64,000 bases of DNA from positions 124,001-188,000 of the forward strand of contig VBCA01000004.1 in assembly GCA_005881575.1 (NCBI GenBank), in the 5' to 3' direction. A program made the translations under genes and the position numbers. The DNA comes from Betaproteobacteria bacterium (GTDB lineage Bacteria > Pseudomonadota > Gammaproteobacteria > Burkholderiales > SG8-39). The notes beneath the pieces are model-generated. The model had not been told where the DNA came from and ran no database searches. It saw nothing but the letters and a program-made list of their open reading frames with translations. Below are positions 29,420-36,918 of this stretch, in pieces. Each line of letters opens with the position of its first letter. Position 1 is the first letter of the stretch.

Positions 29420-30469
29420 CTACATCGCGCTCGCCGTCTGCACCGCCGCGCACCGATACGCCGCGATCGGCTGCTCGAGACGGTCGAGCGGGCTCTTCAC
29501 GCCGCGCCCGCCCTTGTTGAGAACGTGCGTATAGATCATCGTCGTCGACACATCGGAGTGCCCGAGCAGTTCTTGCACCGTGCGGATGTCGTAGCCGGAT
29601 TCGAGCAGATGCGTGGCGAAGGAGTGGCGCAGCGTATGCGCGCTAACCGGCTTCGCAATCCCCGCGTCGCGGCGCGCCTCCTTCAGCGCACGCGCAGGCA
29701 CCGATTCATCCAGATGGTGCCGGCGGATCACTCCATCGTCGGGATCGGCCGAACGCCGGCTCGCAGGGAAAACGTACTGCCAGCCCCACTCGTAGCCCGC
29801 TCGCGGATACTTGCGCGCCAGCGCGTATGGTAGATGCACCTCGCCGAACCCTTCGCGCAGATCGATCTCCTGGAGGCGTTTCACCTCGCCGAGCTGGGCG
29901 TGCAGCGGCTGCACCGCCACATCCGGCAGCATCGTCACCCGATCCTTCGCGCCTTTGCCGTCGCGCACCAGGATCTGTCGATAGGCGAAATCCACATCCT
30001 TCACGCGCAACCTCAGGCACTCCATCAACCGCAGACCCCCGCCGTAAAGCAGGCTCGCCATCAGCCGGGGTGCGCCGCGCAACTGCGCGAGCAGCGCCTT
30101 CACCTCCCCGCGGGAAAGAACCACTGGCATTCGCACCGGACGCTTGGCGCGCACCAGATCGTCAAACCAGCCCAAGTCCCTGCCCAGCACCTGTTTGTAC
30201 AGGAAGAGCAAGGCGGCAAGCGCCTGATTCTGTGTCGACGCCGCGACGTTGCGCTCAGCCGCAAGATGACTCAGAAAGGCCGTCACCTCCGCCTCGCCCA
30301 GCATCGCCGGATGGCGCCGCCCAGACCAATAAATGAAACGCTTGATCCAGTGCACATACGCCTCCTCTGTGCGCCGGCTGTAATGCAACCGCCGCACTGC
30401 GCCGTGAACCTGCTCCAGCAGACGGGGCTTTCGCCCTTGCGGGGTTTCGCCCCCAGTGAAATCAGACAC
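29420..30469 (-). CDS. intI: Integron integrase IntI (tyrosine recombinase)
   Basis: IntI joins single-stranded attC hairpins to attI. I choose GTG 30469, which has GAGGAAGG five bases upstream, giving 349 residues; the longer frame would start inside the promoter. A SAM-like N-terminal domain precedes the catalytic domain. Visible catalytic residues are the Arg of [18 protein letters not shown], the His of ELLGHSD and the Tyr of TTMIYTHV. An insertion around [20 protein letters not shown] is the extra IntI-specific helix region absent from XerC/D. The protein looks intact and functional. Confidence 0.96.
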   Translation of the reverse strand: MSDFTGGETPQGRKPRLLEQVHGAVRRLHYSRRTEEAYVHWIKRFIYWSGRRHPAMLGEAEVTAFLSHLAAERNVAASTQNQALAALLFLYKQVLGRDLGWFDDLVRAKRPVRMPVVLSRGEVKALLAQLRGAPRLMASLLYGGGLRLMECLRLRVKDVDFAYRQILVRDGKGAKDRVTMLPDVAVQPLHAQLGEVKRLQEIDLREGFGEVHLPYALARKYPRAGYEWGWQYVFPASRRSADPDDGVIRRHHLDESVPARALKEARRDAGIAKPVSAHTLRHSFATHLLESGYDIRTVQELLGHSDVSTTMIYTHVLNKGGRGVKSPLDRLEQPIAAYRCAAVQTASAM

Positions 30470-30497
30470 TTGACCTTCCTCGTACAAGCTAACATGA

Positions 30498-30513
30498 CTG
30501 GCTTTATATACAG
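30498..30513. promoter_or_regulatory. LexA (SOS) box in the intI promoter
   Basis: CTGGCTTTATATACAG fits CTG-N10-CAG, with ACAG on the right side. It overlaps the reverse-strand -10 (TACTGT, 30510-30515) and lies 29 bp upstream of the intI GTG. SOS control of integrases by LexA is established for Vibrio and class 1 integrons. Confidence 0.85.
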
Positions 30514-30539
30514 TACACCAAATCATACTGATTTTGCAA
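30510..30539 (-). promoter_or_regulatory. Candidate intI promoter
   Basis: On the reverse strand, TTGCAA (30539-30534) and TACTGT (30515-30510) are separated by 18 bp. The -10 overlaps the LexA box, which fits repression by LexA. Confidence 0.6.
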
Positions 30540-30562
30540 GGCAATCCTGCGAGGCGTACACT
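30534..30562 (+). promoter_or_regulatory. Candidate cassette promoter Pc
   Basis: On the forward strand, TTGCAA (30534-30539) and TACACT (30557-30562) are 17 bp apart and read into the first cassette. The hexamer TTGCAA is its own reverse complement, so one -35 could serve both divergent promoters. Confidence 0.5.
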
Positions 30563-30608
30563 AATGCGCCAGATTAGGCTGGTTTTAGGAAGATCATTTA
30601 ACGTTAGA
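30563..30608 (+). other. attI insertion site of the integron
   Basis: The core GTTAGA at 30603-30608 lies at the junction with the first cassette; recombination would cut after the G at 30603. Upstream, imperfect repeats GATTAGGCTG and TTTTAGGAAG may be the accessory IntI-binding repeats. The left limit is a guess. Confidence 0.75.
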
Positions 30609-30615
30609 GGTGGCT

Positions 30616-31011
30616 ATGACCGACGACAGGCCGCCCGAGGTGAGATGGTTGCATTACCGGTTGGCGGTTGCGTTTTGCTCGGCCTTCGTGGCTTGCGTCA
30701 TGTTGTTGCTTGTTCCTCTAATCTTGGCGATTGCCGGCCTGCCTGAGGTCGTGGTCATCTACCCATTCGTTTTCTCAAAATGGGGCGTCGCCGCCATTCT
30801 GAGCGTTGCCACGCTCGGTTTTGTCGTCGGAGGTGAGCGGATGGCGAATTTCTTCGCAATCATATGGGGCACGCATCGCTTCTGGTCAGAATTGGAAGAA
30901 TGGTTGTACGAAGTTGGAGACTGGTTGGACGAGCACAAAACGGTTGCTGGCTTCTTAGCTGTTGCGTTTAGCCTTTTGGTGGTGGGTGTCTTTTGGTACA
31001 GCTTTCGCTAG
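30616..31011 (+). CDS. Cassette 1: membrane protein of unknown function
   Basis: The first cassette (30604-31099) encodes 131 residues from ATG 30616, with AGAGG at 30606-30610 supplied by the recombination junction itself. Two helices lie at about residues 15-45 and 50-75, and one at the C-terminus (about 112-130), with an acidic Trp-rich segment between (SELEEWLYEVGDWLDE). It is next to the putative Pc, so it should be the most expressed cassette. No family was recognised. Confidence 0.8.
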   Translation: MTDDRPPEVRWLHYRLAVAFCSAFVACVMLLLVPLILAIAGLPEVVVIYPFVFSKWGVAAILSVATLGFVVGGERMANFFAIIWGTHRFWSELEEWLYEVGDWLDEHKTVAGFLAVAFSLLVVGVFWYSFR

Positions 31012-31015
31012 CCAC

Positions 31016-31105
31016 CTCTAACCGCGCGGCCCACCCGGACGCGCGTGAAGCGGCGTTCCTCGTTTCACCATCGCGCTCGCGCGCCGGTGGCCGCGAACGT
31101 TAGAT
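31016..31105 (+). repeat. attC site of cassette 1 (90 bp)
   Basis: R'' CTCTAAC (31016-31022) to R' GTTAGAT (31099-31105). Cassette start GTTAGAGGTGGC is the perfect complement of GCCACCTCTAAC here (12/12). Confidence 0.92.
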
Positions 31106-31427
31106 GGCTTCAGTCACGACCTTTGCGATCACCGAATCGGCCCGGCTGGAGCTTCTCGATTTCTTGCGCAATCACGCAAACACCGATTTCGTCGTTACCG
31201 TGTGTTGGTGGGACGGTGGTTGGAGTGGCAAACCCAAACCTGACGGAGGTGTTGTTGGTCTTGAAGGACCACACTGGGGCGTCGGCGGTCAGAAAAGGAC
31301 TAAGATTTCTGCCGCAGAGATTGTCACTATTTCTGGGATCGACTTTTATCTTGATCACGGTTCCAATTCTGAAGGACTGAACGGCAAAACGCTTGACTAC
31401 CGTGATGGTAATTTCCATGTCGATTAG
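31104..31427 (+). CDS. Cassette 2: small protein, weakly HesB/IscA-like
   Basis: The ATG at 31104 overlaps the end of the recombination core (GTTAG-ATG), so the mRNA leader comes from the neighbouring attC. The 107-residue product starts with an IscA-like ITESARLELLDFLRNH and ends with GIDFYLDHGSNSEGLNGKTLDYRDG, resembling HesB/IscA folds in layout. It lacks their conserved metal-binding cysteines (only one Cys is seen). The resemblance is weak, and function is unknown. Confidence 0.7.
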   Translation: MASVTTFAITESARLELLDFLRNHANTDFVVTVCWWDGGWSGKPKPDGGVVGLEGPHWGVGGQKRTKISAAEIVTISGIDFYLDHGSNSEGLNGKTLDYRDGNFHVD

Positions 31428-31433
31428 GAAGCC

Positions 31434-31514
31434 ATCTAACCCCACAATCGAGAGGGACGCATCGCAAGCGTGGCTTCGCACGCTTGCTCGCGCCCCTCAT
31501 CGTGAACGTTGGGC
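31434..31514 (+). repeat. attC site of cassette 2 (81 bp)
   Basis: R'' ATCTAAC to R' GTTGGGC (31508-31514). Cassette start and end are complementary over 13/13 bases. Same family as attC6. Confidence 0.9.
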
Positions 31515-31519
31515 ATCAC

Positions 31520-31942
31520 ATGAGTGACGGGTTTCGCGAAGACGGGCAAGGGATCTGTGACGCTTGCGGTCTCAGCTTCCCGTACATGCTTATCCACAAC
31601 GGCTTCAACGATTCCGCTTTCGCATATTGTGATTCTTGCGGGAGAGCGACTTTGTTAGACCTCTGGACCGCGCCCTCGGGCTTAGCCGTTTCGCATGGAT
31701 CAATTCCGTCAGAAGTCGAGCCATATGTGGGGCCGTGTCCATGCGGAGGCAGGTTTCGTGGTAGCGCATCACCGCGATGCCCATCGTGCCGACATCCTCT
31801 TAACGCCGAGGCCGCAACATCCTTCATTGAGGCGAATGCCCCTGGTTCCAAGAAGGGATGGCGATGGCAGAGGTCGTGGCAAGGGTTGTACTGTGTCGTC
31901 GTAGCCCCAGGCCCCATCGCGCAACCGTGGGTGAAGGGGTAG
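31520..31942 (+). CDS. Cassette 3: small multi-CxxC zinc-ribbon protein
   Basis: ATG 31520 gives 140 residues. Four Cys pairs are present: CDACG, CDSCG, CPCGG and CPSC, which fit two zinc ribbons (about residues 12-45 and 75-100). No catalytic motif was seen. A nucleic-acid-binding or scaffold role is possible but not shown. The first 20 bases of the cassette are nearly identical to those of cassette 6, although the proteins are unrelated. Confidence 0.75.
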   Translation: MSDGFREDGQGICDACGLSFPYMLIHNGFNDSAFAYCDSCGRATLLDLWTAPSGLAVSHGSIPSEVEPYVGPCPCGGRFRGSASPRCPSCRHPLNAEAATSFIEANAPGSKKGWRWQRSWQGLYCVVVAPGPIAQPWVKG

Positions 31943-31955
31943 GGACGCCAGTGAT

Positions 31956-32029
31956 GCCCAGCCCATCGAGACGGACCTTCGCAAGGGGGCTTCGCCCGCT
32001 TGCTCGGCCGCTCATGGGCGACGTTAGCC
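31956..32029 (+). repeat. attC site of cassette 3 (74 bp)
   Basis: R'' GCCCAGC (one change from RYYYAAC) to R' GTTAGCC (32023-32029). Complementarity to the cassette start is 11/12. Same family as attC4. Confidence 0.88.
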
Positions 32030-32051
32030 GTCCGAAGGAAATGGTGCGTGG

Positions 32052-32576
32052 GTGAAGATCGAGTGCGCCAAGTGCGTGGTTCGCGACTGGGCGCGAAGCG
32101 ACAAAGGCGCGCTGCTGCGGTTCGCGAACAACCGCAATGTTTGGCGCAACCTCACACACAGATTCCCGCACCCGTATACGGAGGCCGATGCCGAACGGTG
32201 GTTCTCTTTTCTTGAGTCCATGGCCGAACCCACGCATTGGGCGATCGAGGTTGACGGTTACGCCGCGGGCGGCATCGGCGTCACGTTGGGAGAAGGTACT
32301 TACATCAAGTCCGCTGAGTTCGGTTACTGGTTGGGCGAGCCTTACTGGGGCCGTGGCATCATGACTGAAGCGGTAAGGCTCGTCGTTCCGCATGTCATGT
32401 CGCGCTTTGATCTCATTCGCCTTGAGTCGCCGGTGTTTGAGTGGAACCCTGCCTCGATGCGCGTGCTTGAGCAGTGTGGTTTTGTTCGGGAAGGCGTGTC
32501 TCGAGCCAGTGGGCTCAAGGACGGGCAAGTTATTGATCAGGTTATCTATGCCTTTGTTGGCCGAACGGCCAGCTAA
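32052..32576 (+). CDS. Cassette 4: GNAT acetyltransferase, RimJ/RimL-like
   Basis: The 174-residue GNAT protein begins at GTG 32052. It has a GYWLGEPYWGRGIMTEAV acetyl-CoA-binding region with the Q/R-x-x-G-x-G/A-like loop and a NPASMRVLEQCGFVREG motif, both usual in RimJ/RimL-type N-acetyltransferases and small-molecule acetylating relatives. The substrate is unknown. The stop TAA is supplied by the attC R'' box. Confidence 0.85.
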   Translation: MKIECAKCVVRDWARSDKGALLRFANNRNVWRNLTHRFPHPYTEADAERWFSFLESMAEPTHWAIEVDGYAAGGIGVTLGEGTYIKSAEFGYWLGEPYWGRGIMTEAVRLVVPHVMSRFDLIRLESPVFEWNPASMRVLEQCGFVREGVSRASGLKDGQVIDQVIYAFVGRTAS

Positions 32577-32648
32577 CCGGCCCATCGAGGCGGACCTTCG
32601 CAAGCGGGCTTCGCCTGCTTCCTCGGCCGCTCATGGGCGACGTTAGAG
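32571..32648 (+). repeat. attC site of cassette 4 (78 bp)
   Basis: R'' AGCTAAC (contains the GNAT stop) to R' GTTAGAG (32642-32648). Complementarity to the cassette start is 10/12. Confidence 0.88.
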
Positions 32649-32659
32649 TGCACAAGATT

Positions 32660-33025
32660 ATGCGTCGAGGGGTACTACATTACATCTTGGTCGGTGCAGG
32701 GCTTGGACTCGGAGTCCCTCTGGTATTTCGACTTGCGTCGACGGTGTTAGAGTCATATGCGGGGGCACGCGATGTAATGTGGACTGTTTTCGACAACGTG
32801 CAACTCATGCTGTGGCCAACCCCTTTGTTGCTGGTGCCGGTTGAAGAGCCCGGCGCGCCAGACTTGAGTTCGTGGGGTGCGTTTACGATCGCAACGTTGG
32901 CCAACATCACGGTATACGCGGTGCTAGCGGGTCTTATTTGGCTGGGTTTCGCAAAGTCTCGCTTGATCCTGGCGTTACCCTTGTTGATGGTCGCTAGTGT
33001 TTGGTATGCCATATGGCACACGTAG
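32660..33025 (+). CDS. Cassette 5: membrane protein of unknown function
   Basis: ATG 32660 gives 121 residues with about three hydrophobic segments (about 6-28, 72-96 and 100-118). No family was recognised. The cassette start GTTAGAGTGCAC is shared with cassette 7. Confidence 0.75.
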   Translation: MRRGVLHYILVGAGLGLGVPLVFRLASTVLESYAGARDVMWTVFDNVQLMLWPTPLLLVPVEEPGAPDLSSWGAFTIATLANITVYAVLAGLIWLGFAKSRLILALPLLMVASVWYAIWHT

Positions 33026-33029
33026 TGCA

Positions 33030-33119
33030 CTCTGACCCCGCGCCCCAAACCGACGCGCATGAAGCGGCACACTTCGGTCAACGATCGCAGTCGCGTGCGG
33101 TTGGGCGCGAACGTTGGGC
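33030..33119 (+). repeat. attC site of cassette 5 (90 bp)
   Basis: R'' CTCTGAC (one change) to R' GTTGGGC (33113-33119). It is a diverged member of the 90-bp family. Complementarity 11/12. Confidence 0.88.
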
Positions 33120-33124
33120 GTCAC

Positions 33125-33595
33125 ATGAGTGAGGTCACAGTAGCTTCCACGTCCGAGTTCCCGGAGGTTGCTACGTTCTACGCGACGTGCGGTTACGATG
33201 GCGGCATCAGCCAAGCTGACACCGTGCTTGTTTCGCGTATCTGTGGTCAACTCGTCGGCGTGGTGCGGCTCTGTCCGCAAGAGGGAGTTGTCGTTCTGCG
33301 CGGCATGCAAGTTCATCCGGCGTTTCGGAGGCAGGGCGTCGGCTCTGGCCTCTTGTCCGCATGCATCCCGTTTCTCAATGCTGGCCGCACCTTCTGCCTC
33401 CCGTACACGCACCTCGTGTCGTTCTACGGTGGTGCAGGTTTCAGCATCGTCGAGCCAAGTGAGTTGCCAGCGTTTCTAGCCGCTCGGTTGTCTTCATACC
33501 TGGCGAGTGGCCAGCAAGTTCTCGCCATGTGCCGAATGACGCCCAACCACACAATCGAGAGGGACGGGCCGCAAGCGGCCCGCCCCTCATTGTGA
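33125..33595 (+). CDS. Cassette 6: GNAT acetyltransferase with attC-encoded tail
   Basis: ATG 33125 gives 156 residues. The acetyl-CoA loop RRQGVGSGLL (near residue 70) and FYGGAGF mark a GNAT fold. The frame does not stop before attC6 but runs through it, so about the last 17 residues (NHTIERDGPQAARPSL) are encoded by the recombination site. Substrate unknown. Confidence 0.85.
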   Translation: MSEVTVASTSEFPEVATFYATCGYDGGISQADTVLVSRICGQLVGVVRLCPQEGVVVLRGMQVHPAFRRQGVGSGLLSACIPFLNAGRTFCLPYTHLVSFYGGAGFSIVEPSELPAFLAARLSSYLASGQQVLAMCRMTPNHTIERDGPQAARPSL

Positions 33596-33604
33596 ACGTT
33601 AGAG
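33541..33604 (+). repeat. attC site of cassette 6 (64 bp)
   Basis: R'' GCCCAAC to R' GTTAGAG (33598-33604). Complementarity with the cassette start is 11/11. Confidence 0.9.
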
Positions 33605-33617
33605 TGCACGTACGCAT

Positions 33618-34022
33618 ATGATGACGATTACAACCACGGCCGCAGAAATGATTCGTGAATGGCTGCGACGTTCTCCAATGGCTCACCCTGTTGTTTGCCT
33701 TACGCAGATGTGCAGGAGCCCTACAGAGGTCGAGCAGGCAATCAAGCGCGGAGCGACGCGAAAGGAGGTCCGTGAAATTGCTCTGAAAGCATTGCCGGCA
33801 CAGCGATGGTACCTTTACCCGTGTATCTACCGTCGCTCTCATTTCCTCTGGATCTTCACCACCACTATTGCCGGTTTTCGCTTCGCCTCTCCCATTGCTC
33901 ATCCCGGCGGCGCGCGCCTCGCCATGAAGCGCGGGACGCTTGATGTCGCCGAACGAGGTTTGGTTCTCAAGGACGCTGATGGCACTGTCGTACTGCCCGA
34001 GCCGGCAACGAGTGCACTCTAA
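33618..34022 (+). CDS. Cassette 7: unknown protein
   Basis: ATG 33618 (or 33621) gives 134 residues. The N-terminus TTTAAEMIREWL faintly resembles IscA-like starts, but no Fe-S ligands are arranged as in that family. The middle has a hydrophobic WIFTTTIAGFRFASP stretch and the end is soluble. The stop TAA lies inside the R'' box of attC7. Function unknown. Confidence 0.7.
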   Translation: MMTITTTAAEMIREWLRRSPMAHPVVCLTQMCRSPTEVEQAIKRGATRKEVREIALKALPAQRWYLYPCIYRRSHFLWIFTTTIAGFRFASPIAHPGGARLAMKRGTLDVAERGLVLKDADGTVVLPEPATSAL

Positions 34023-34106
34023 CCGCGCGGCCCACGCGGACGCGCGTGAAGCATCGCACGTCTTATCATCATCGAAGTCGCGCGCCGGTGGCCGCGAACG
34101 TTAGAC
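34017..34106 (+). repeat. attC site of cassette 7 (90 bp)
   Basis: R'' CTCTAAC to R' GTTAGAC (34100-34106). 90-bp family; complementarity 12/12. Confidence 0.92.
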
Positions 34107-34121
34107 AGCGCAGTCAGGTAT

Positions 34122-34487
34122 ATGAACCGGCACGATTTCGAGTCGCTCTTCCGCGAGAAGCTCAACGAAGCCGCAGGACTCGCCGAGGCGAAGTTGGGCC
34201 GTCCGCTTCCGCGGCACTTTGGCATTCTCCGCGGTTCGCCGAAATCAGACGGCAGGCGGGTCTCCGTCGAGCGATGTCTCTCGGAGCTCTTTTTGTCAGA
34301 TGCCAAGTTCTACCGCATCATCGATCTCGCAGTTGTCGAGGCGTCACCAACCACAACCTGGGTGTGGGTGCACGAGAGTGGTCACGCGCCTGCACCCTTC
34401 GCAGACACATGGAACCAACCCGCTGGGTCCGGGCCGTTCAAGCACCTCGTCTCGGACGAAATCCGTGCATCTACCGAGGCGCTGTGA
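34122..34487 (+). CDS. Cassette 8: unknown soluble protein
   Basis: ATG 34122 gives 121 residues of mixed composition, with no membrane helix or signal peptide. A WVWVHESGHAPAPFADTW stretch lies near residue 80. No family was recognised. Confidence 0.7.
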   Translation: MNRHDFESLFREKLNEAAGLAEAKLGRPLPRHFGILRGSPKSDGRRVSVERCLSELFLSDAKFYRIIDLAVVEASPTTTWVWVHESGHAPAPFADTWNQPAGSGPFKHLVSDEIRASTEAL

Positions 34488-34494
34488 ACGCGCT

Positions 34495-34584
34495 GCCTAA
34501 CCTCTCGGCCCACCCGGACGCGCGTGAAGCGTCGCGCCTCCTTTCACCATCGCAGCCGCGCGCCGGTGGCCGCGAACGTTAGAA
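34495..34584 (+). repeat. attC site of cassette 8 (90 bp)
   Basis: R'' GCCTAAC to R' GTTAGAA (34578-34584). 90-bp family; complementarity 11/12. Confidence 0.92.
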
Positions 34585-34589
34585 CTCAA

Positions 34590-34955
34590 ATGAATCAGGT
34601 CATCGCGATTTTGATTGCCGCAGATCAATTTCACGTCGCCATTGAGACTTCGAAGGGCTTCGAGGTCGCCTCGTTTCCAAATACTGGAGACGGTGTCGAA
34701 AGGTTTAGCGAGTACTCGGCCCCGATCGTGAAGCGGGAGGCCACTCGCTACAAGTTCTGCATGGTCTCTCCCGATGGAGACAGCTATGGTGAAATCGGCC
34801 ACGAGTTAATGGCGAACGGCCACGGTCCTGCTTCACTTTCGCCAGCGGCCTACCGGGCATATTTAGCAAAGAACCCCAATGAACGGTCTTCGGCCATTAC
34901 CGCGGCAAAGGCGTGTCTCGATGCATTTCCATTCCTTCGCAAACTTGAGTTCTAA
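34590..34955 (+). CDS. Cassette 9: unknown soluble protein
   Basis: ATG 34590 follows the core GTTAGAA by only 5 bases. The 121-residue product has a beta-rich start (MNQVIAILIAADQFHVAIE) and an alpha-helical end. The stop TAA comes from the attC R'' box. No family was recognised. Confidence 0.7.
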   Translation: MNQVIAILIAADQFHVAIETSKGFEVASFPNTGDGVERFSEYSAPIVKREATRYKFCMVSPDGDSYGEIGHELMANGHGPASLSPAAYRAYLAKNPNERSSAITAAKACLDAFPFLRKLEF

Positions 34956-35039
34956 CCGCGCGGCCCACCCGGACGCGCGTGAAGCGTCGCGCCTCTTGTT
35001 ACCATCGCAGTCGCGCGCCGGTGGCCGCGAACGTTAGGT
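34950..35039 (+). repeat. attC site of cassette 9 (90 bp)
   Basis: R'' TTCTAAC to R' GTTAGGT (35033-35039). 90-bp family; complementarity 12/12. Confidence 0.92.
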
Positions 35040-35046
35040 GCCAATA

Positions 35047-35310
35047 GTGAAGGCTTGGCTACTGGGATTCTCGCTCGCGCTGATTGGTGGCGGTCTGGTG
35101 ACATGGGCATTTCTGTCCATATCGCGCAAGCTCCTCCGTCTTGGCGCAAAACGTTCTGCGAATCAAGCTCGCGTTCCTGCTTGGCTGACTGGCCTTGTGG
35201 AGAGAACCTTCTTCACACTGCTCGTGGCTTTTCAAGATTCGTGTTGGCACCTAACCCCGCGTTCGAGTGCGGACGCGGCGAAGAGCGGCGTGTCCTTGGC
35301 TCGCTTCTGA
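35047..35310 (+). CDS. Cassette 10: small membrane protein, tail in attC
   Basis: The smallest cassette (302 bp) encodes 87 residues from GTG 35047, with AGG eight bases upstream; GTG 35038 is an alternative. One N-terminal helix (about 5-25) precedes a basic segment. The frame crosses attC10, so the last 18-20 residues are encoded by the recombination site. Function unknown; coding status is less sure than for its neighbours. Confidence 0.55.
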   Translation: MKAWLLGFSLALIGGGLVTWAFLSISRKLLRLGAKRSANQARVPAWLTGLVERTFFTLLVAFQDSCWHLTPRSSADAAKSGVSLARF

Positions 35311-35341
35311 GGCGGCGCGCCGCTCAACGCGAACGTTAGAC
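35249..35341 (+). repeat. attC site of cassette 10 (93 bp)
   Basis: R'' ACCTAAC to R' GTTAGAC (35335-35341). First member of the 93-bp family with attC12 and attC13. Complementarity 12/12. Confidence 0.9.
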
Positions 35342-35361
35342 GGCATGACGCGAGGATACCT

Positions 35362-35736
35362 ATGAGCGAATTACAATATTTCAAGATTATGGGCGACCAC
35401 GCTGAATACCGGCCTACCGGCGACGTATCGCTATCACAGGCGGTGCAATTGGTGGCGTCGGCGCTTGTATTTGCACGTGAGCAGCATATTGGAAAGCTTT
35501 TGGTGGTTACGTCCGAATTGACAGGCTTCAGACCACCACTCATTGCTGATCGTTACTTTTTCATCAAGGAGTGGGCGGAGGCTTCGGGCCATATTGTGCG
35601 CGCCGCACTCGTGGCCCGCCCAGAGATGATTGATTGTCAGAAATTTGGCGTCACCGTTGCTGCCAACAACGGCTTTATCGCTGACATTTTTGCATCAGAA
35701 GACGAAGCCTTGGCTTGGCTTCAGAGCGCCAAGTGA
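35362..35736 (+). CDS. Cassette 11: STAS/SpoIIAA-like domain protein
   Basis: ATG 35362, preceded by GAGG, gives 124 residues. The alternating beta/alpha pattern, starting from a GDVSLSQAVQLVASALVFAR segment and ending with FASEDEALAWLQ, resembles SpoIIAA-like (STAS) proteins often found alone in proteobacteria. No phosphorylatable Ser motif is clear. Family assignment is tentative. Confidence 0.65.
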   Translation: MSELQYFKIMGDHAEYRPTGDVSLSQAVQLVASALVFAREQHIGKLLVVTSELTGFRPPLIADRYFFIKEWAEASGHIVRAALVARPEMIDCQKFGVTVAANNGFIADIFASEDEALAWLQSAK

Positions 35737-35757
35737 AACGGCCGTGACTAAGCTGCC

Positions 35758-35850
35758 GTCTAACAAATCGCTGCAGCGAACCCGGCCATCGCGCACCGGT
35801 TGCAATCCACACGTCCCGCGGGCCGGGTCGCTGAGCTTGGGTCGTTAGGC
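35758..35850 (+). repeat. attC site of cassette 11 (93 bp)
   Basis: R'' GTCTAAC to R' GTTAGGC (35844-35850). Its inner sequence differs from all the others here and starts AACAAATCGCTGCAG. Complementarity 11/11. Confidence 0.88.
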
Positions 35851-35863
35851 AGCATATCCGCTC

Positions 35864-36373
35864 ATGTTCTCTGCCACACGATATCTCGCAGTGTTTGCGA
35901 TAGCAGCAATAGCAGCTTGGTCTTGTGCCGCGCAACCGCGGTATCCGTATTCGGCCGAGAGCAAGAACTTCGGCGTGAACGTTTACGCCGTTGCCGACAA
36001 GTCGAAGTTCCTTAGCGCTTGGGCCGGCCCTACTCCGCCAAGGTTCGATTTCATGTCAACAGCCAAGGTCGGGGCACCCTTCGCATTGGTATTGGTTTTT
36101 TGGGGCACCACGCCAGACCCGGAGGGGAATTGTCAGGTGCATATGGATCTTCGCATAGCGGACGATCAGGGCCGAGTCATCGGCGAAGGGAAAGCGATTC
36201 CGGTATGCGTTAATCATCCTCCGCCACCAAAGGGAACCTTAGGTTTGGGCGACACCATCGTTGACCTTGCTGCAAGTGGTAAGCCCGGAAAAATCCAGAT
36301 CGCGGTGACCTTTACAGACCACGTCTCGGGTGATGTCCTCTCTGTCGTGCTTCCCCTCCCTGTGACGCAATGA
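35864..36373 (+). CDS. Cassette 12: exported protein of unknown function
   Basis: ATG 35864 gives 169 residues with a signal peptide (about 1-23). AWSC at the end of it could be a poor lipobox, so the protein may be secreted or lipid-anchored. The mature part looks like a beta-sandwich (FALVLVFWGTTPDPEGNC and similar strands). No family was recognised. Confidence 0.75.
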   Translation: MFSATRYLAVFAIAAIAAWSCAAQPRYPYSAESKNFGVNVYAVADKSKFLSAWAGPTPPRFDFMSTAKVGAPFALVLVFWGTTPDPEGNCQVHMDLRIADDQGRVIGEGKAIPVCVNHPPPPKGTLGLGDTIVDLAASGKPGKIQIAVTFTDHVSGDVLSVVLPLPVTQ

Positions 36374-36380
36374 GAATGCT

Positions 36381-36473
36381 GCCTAACAACGCGTTCGAGA
36401 GCGGACACGCCGATAAGCAACTCGCGTTTGGCTTGCGTTCGTGGCGGCGCGCCGGTCAACGCGAACGTTAGAC
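36381..36473 (+). repeat. attC site of cassette 12 (93 bp)
   Basis: R'' GCCTAAC to R' GTTAGAC (36467-36473). 93-bp family; complementarity 12/12. Confidence 0.92.
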
Positions 36474-36510
36474 ATCACAAGAGCACCGTGCAAACTGGAG
36501 TCTGTGTCCA

Positions 36511-36810
36511 ATGATTTCGCGTCAATGGCGGGGCTTAGCGCGCAGCGAAGCTGCTCAAGCGTACGAAGCGCACCTGATCCACGAGACGTTCCCTGCCCTT
36601 CGGGAGATTGAAGGCTTTATCGATGCCTCCATACTCAGACGCGTTGTAGAGACCGGAGTAGAGTTTCTCGTTGTGACGCAGTGGTCCTCTTTGGAAGCCA
36701 TTGCGAAGTTTTCTGGAAGCGACCTCGAGGCCGCCGTGGTTCCAGACAAGGTCCAAAGAATGATGGTGGAATACGATCGAAGGGTGAAGCATTACGAGGT
36801 TATTAAATAG
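36511..36810 (+). CDS. Cassette 13: antibiotic-biosynthesis-monooxygenase (ABM) fold protein
   Basis: ATG 36511 gives 99 residues. The pattern MISRQWRGLARSEAAQAYEA, GFIDASILRR and VEFLVVTQWSSLEAIAKFSG is typical of the dimeric ferredoxin-like ABM family. Members include small monooxygenases and haem-degrading enzymes; the reaction here is unknown. Confidence 0.8.
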   Translation: MISRQWRGLARSEAAQAYEAHLIHETFPALREIEGFIDASILRRVVETGVEFLVVTQWSSLEAIAKFSGSDLEAAVVPDKVQRMMVEYDRRVKHYEVIK

Positions 36811-36817
36811 TGGTGAC

Positions 36818-36910
36818 GTCTAACCGCGCGCTCGAGAGCGGACGCGCCGATAAGCAGCGCGCGCCTGGTTTTCGTCCGTGGCGGCGCGCCGCTCAACGCG
36901 AACGTTAGAG
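36818..36910 (+). repeat. attC site of cassette 13 (93 bp)
   Basis: R'' GTCTAAC to R' GTTAGAG (36904-36910). 93-bp family; complementarity 11/12. Confidence 0.92.
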
Positions 36911-36918
36911 CGCGGGAT

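Noticed and set aside
30470-30544. Longer IntI start upstream of 30469
   Set aside because: This stretch holds the promoter and LexA box; GTG 30469 has a good ribosome site.
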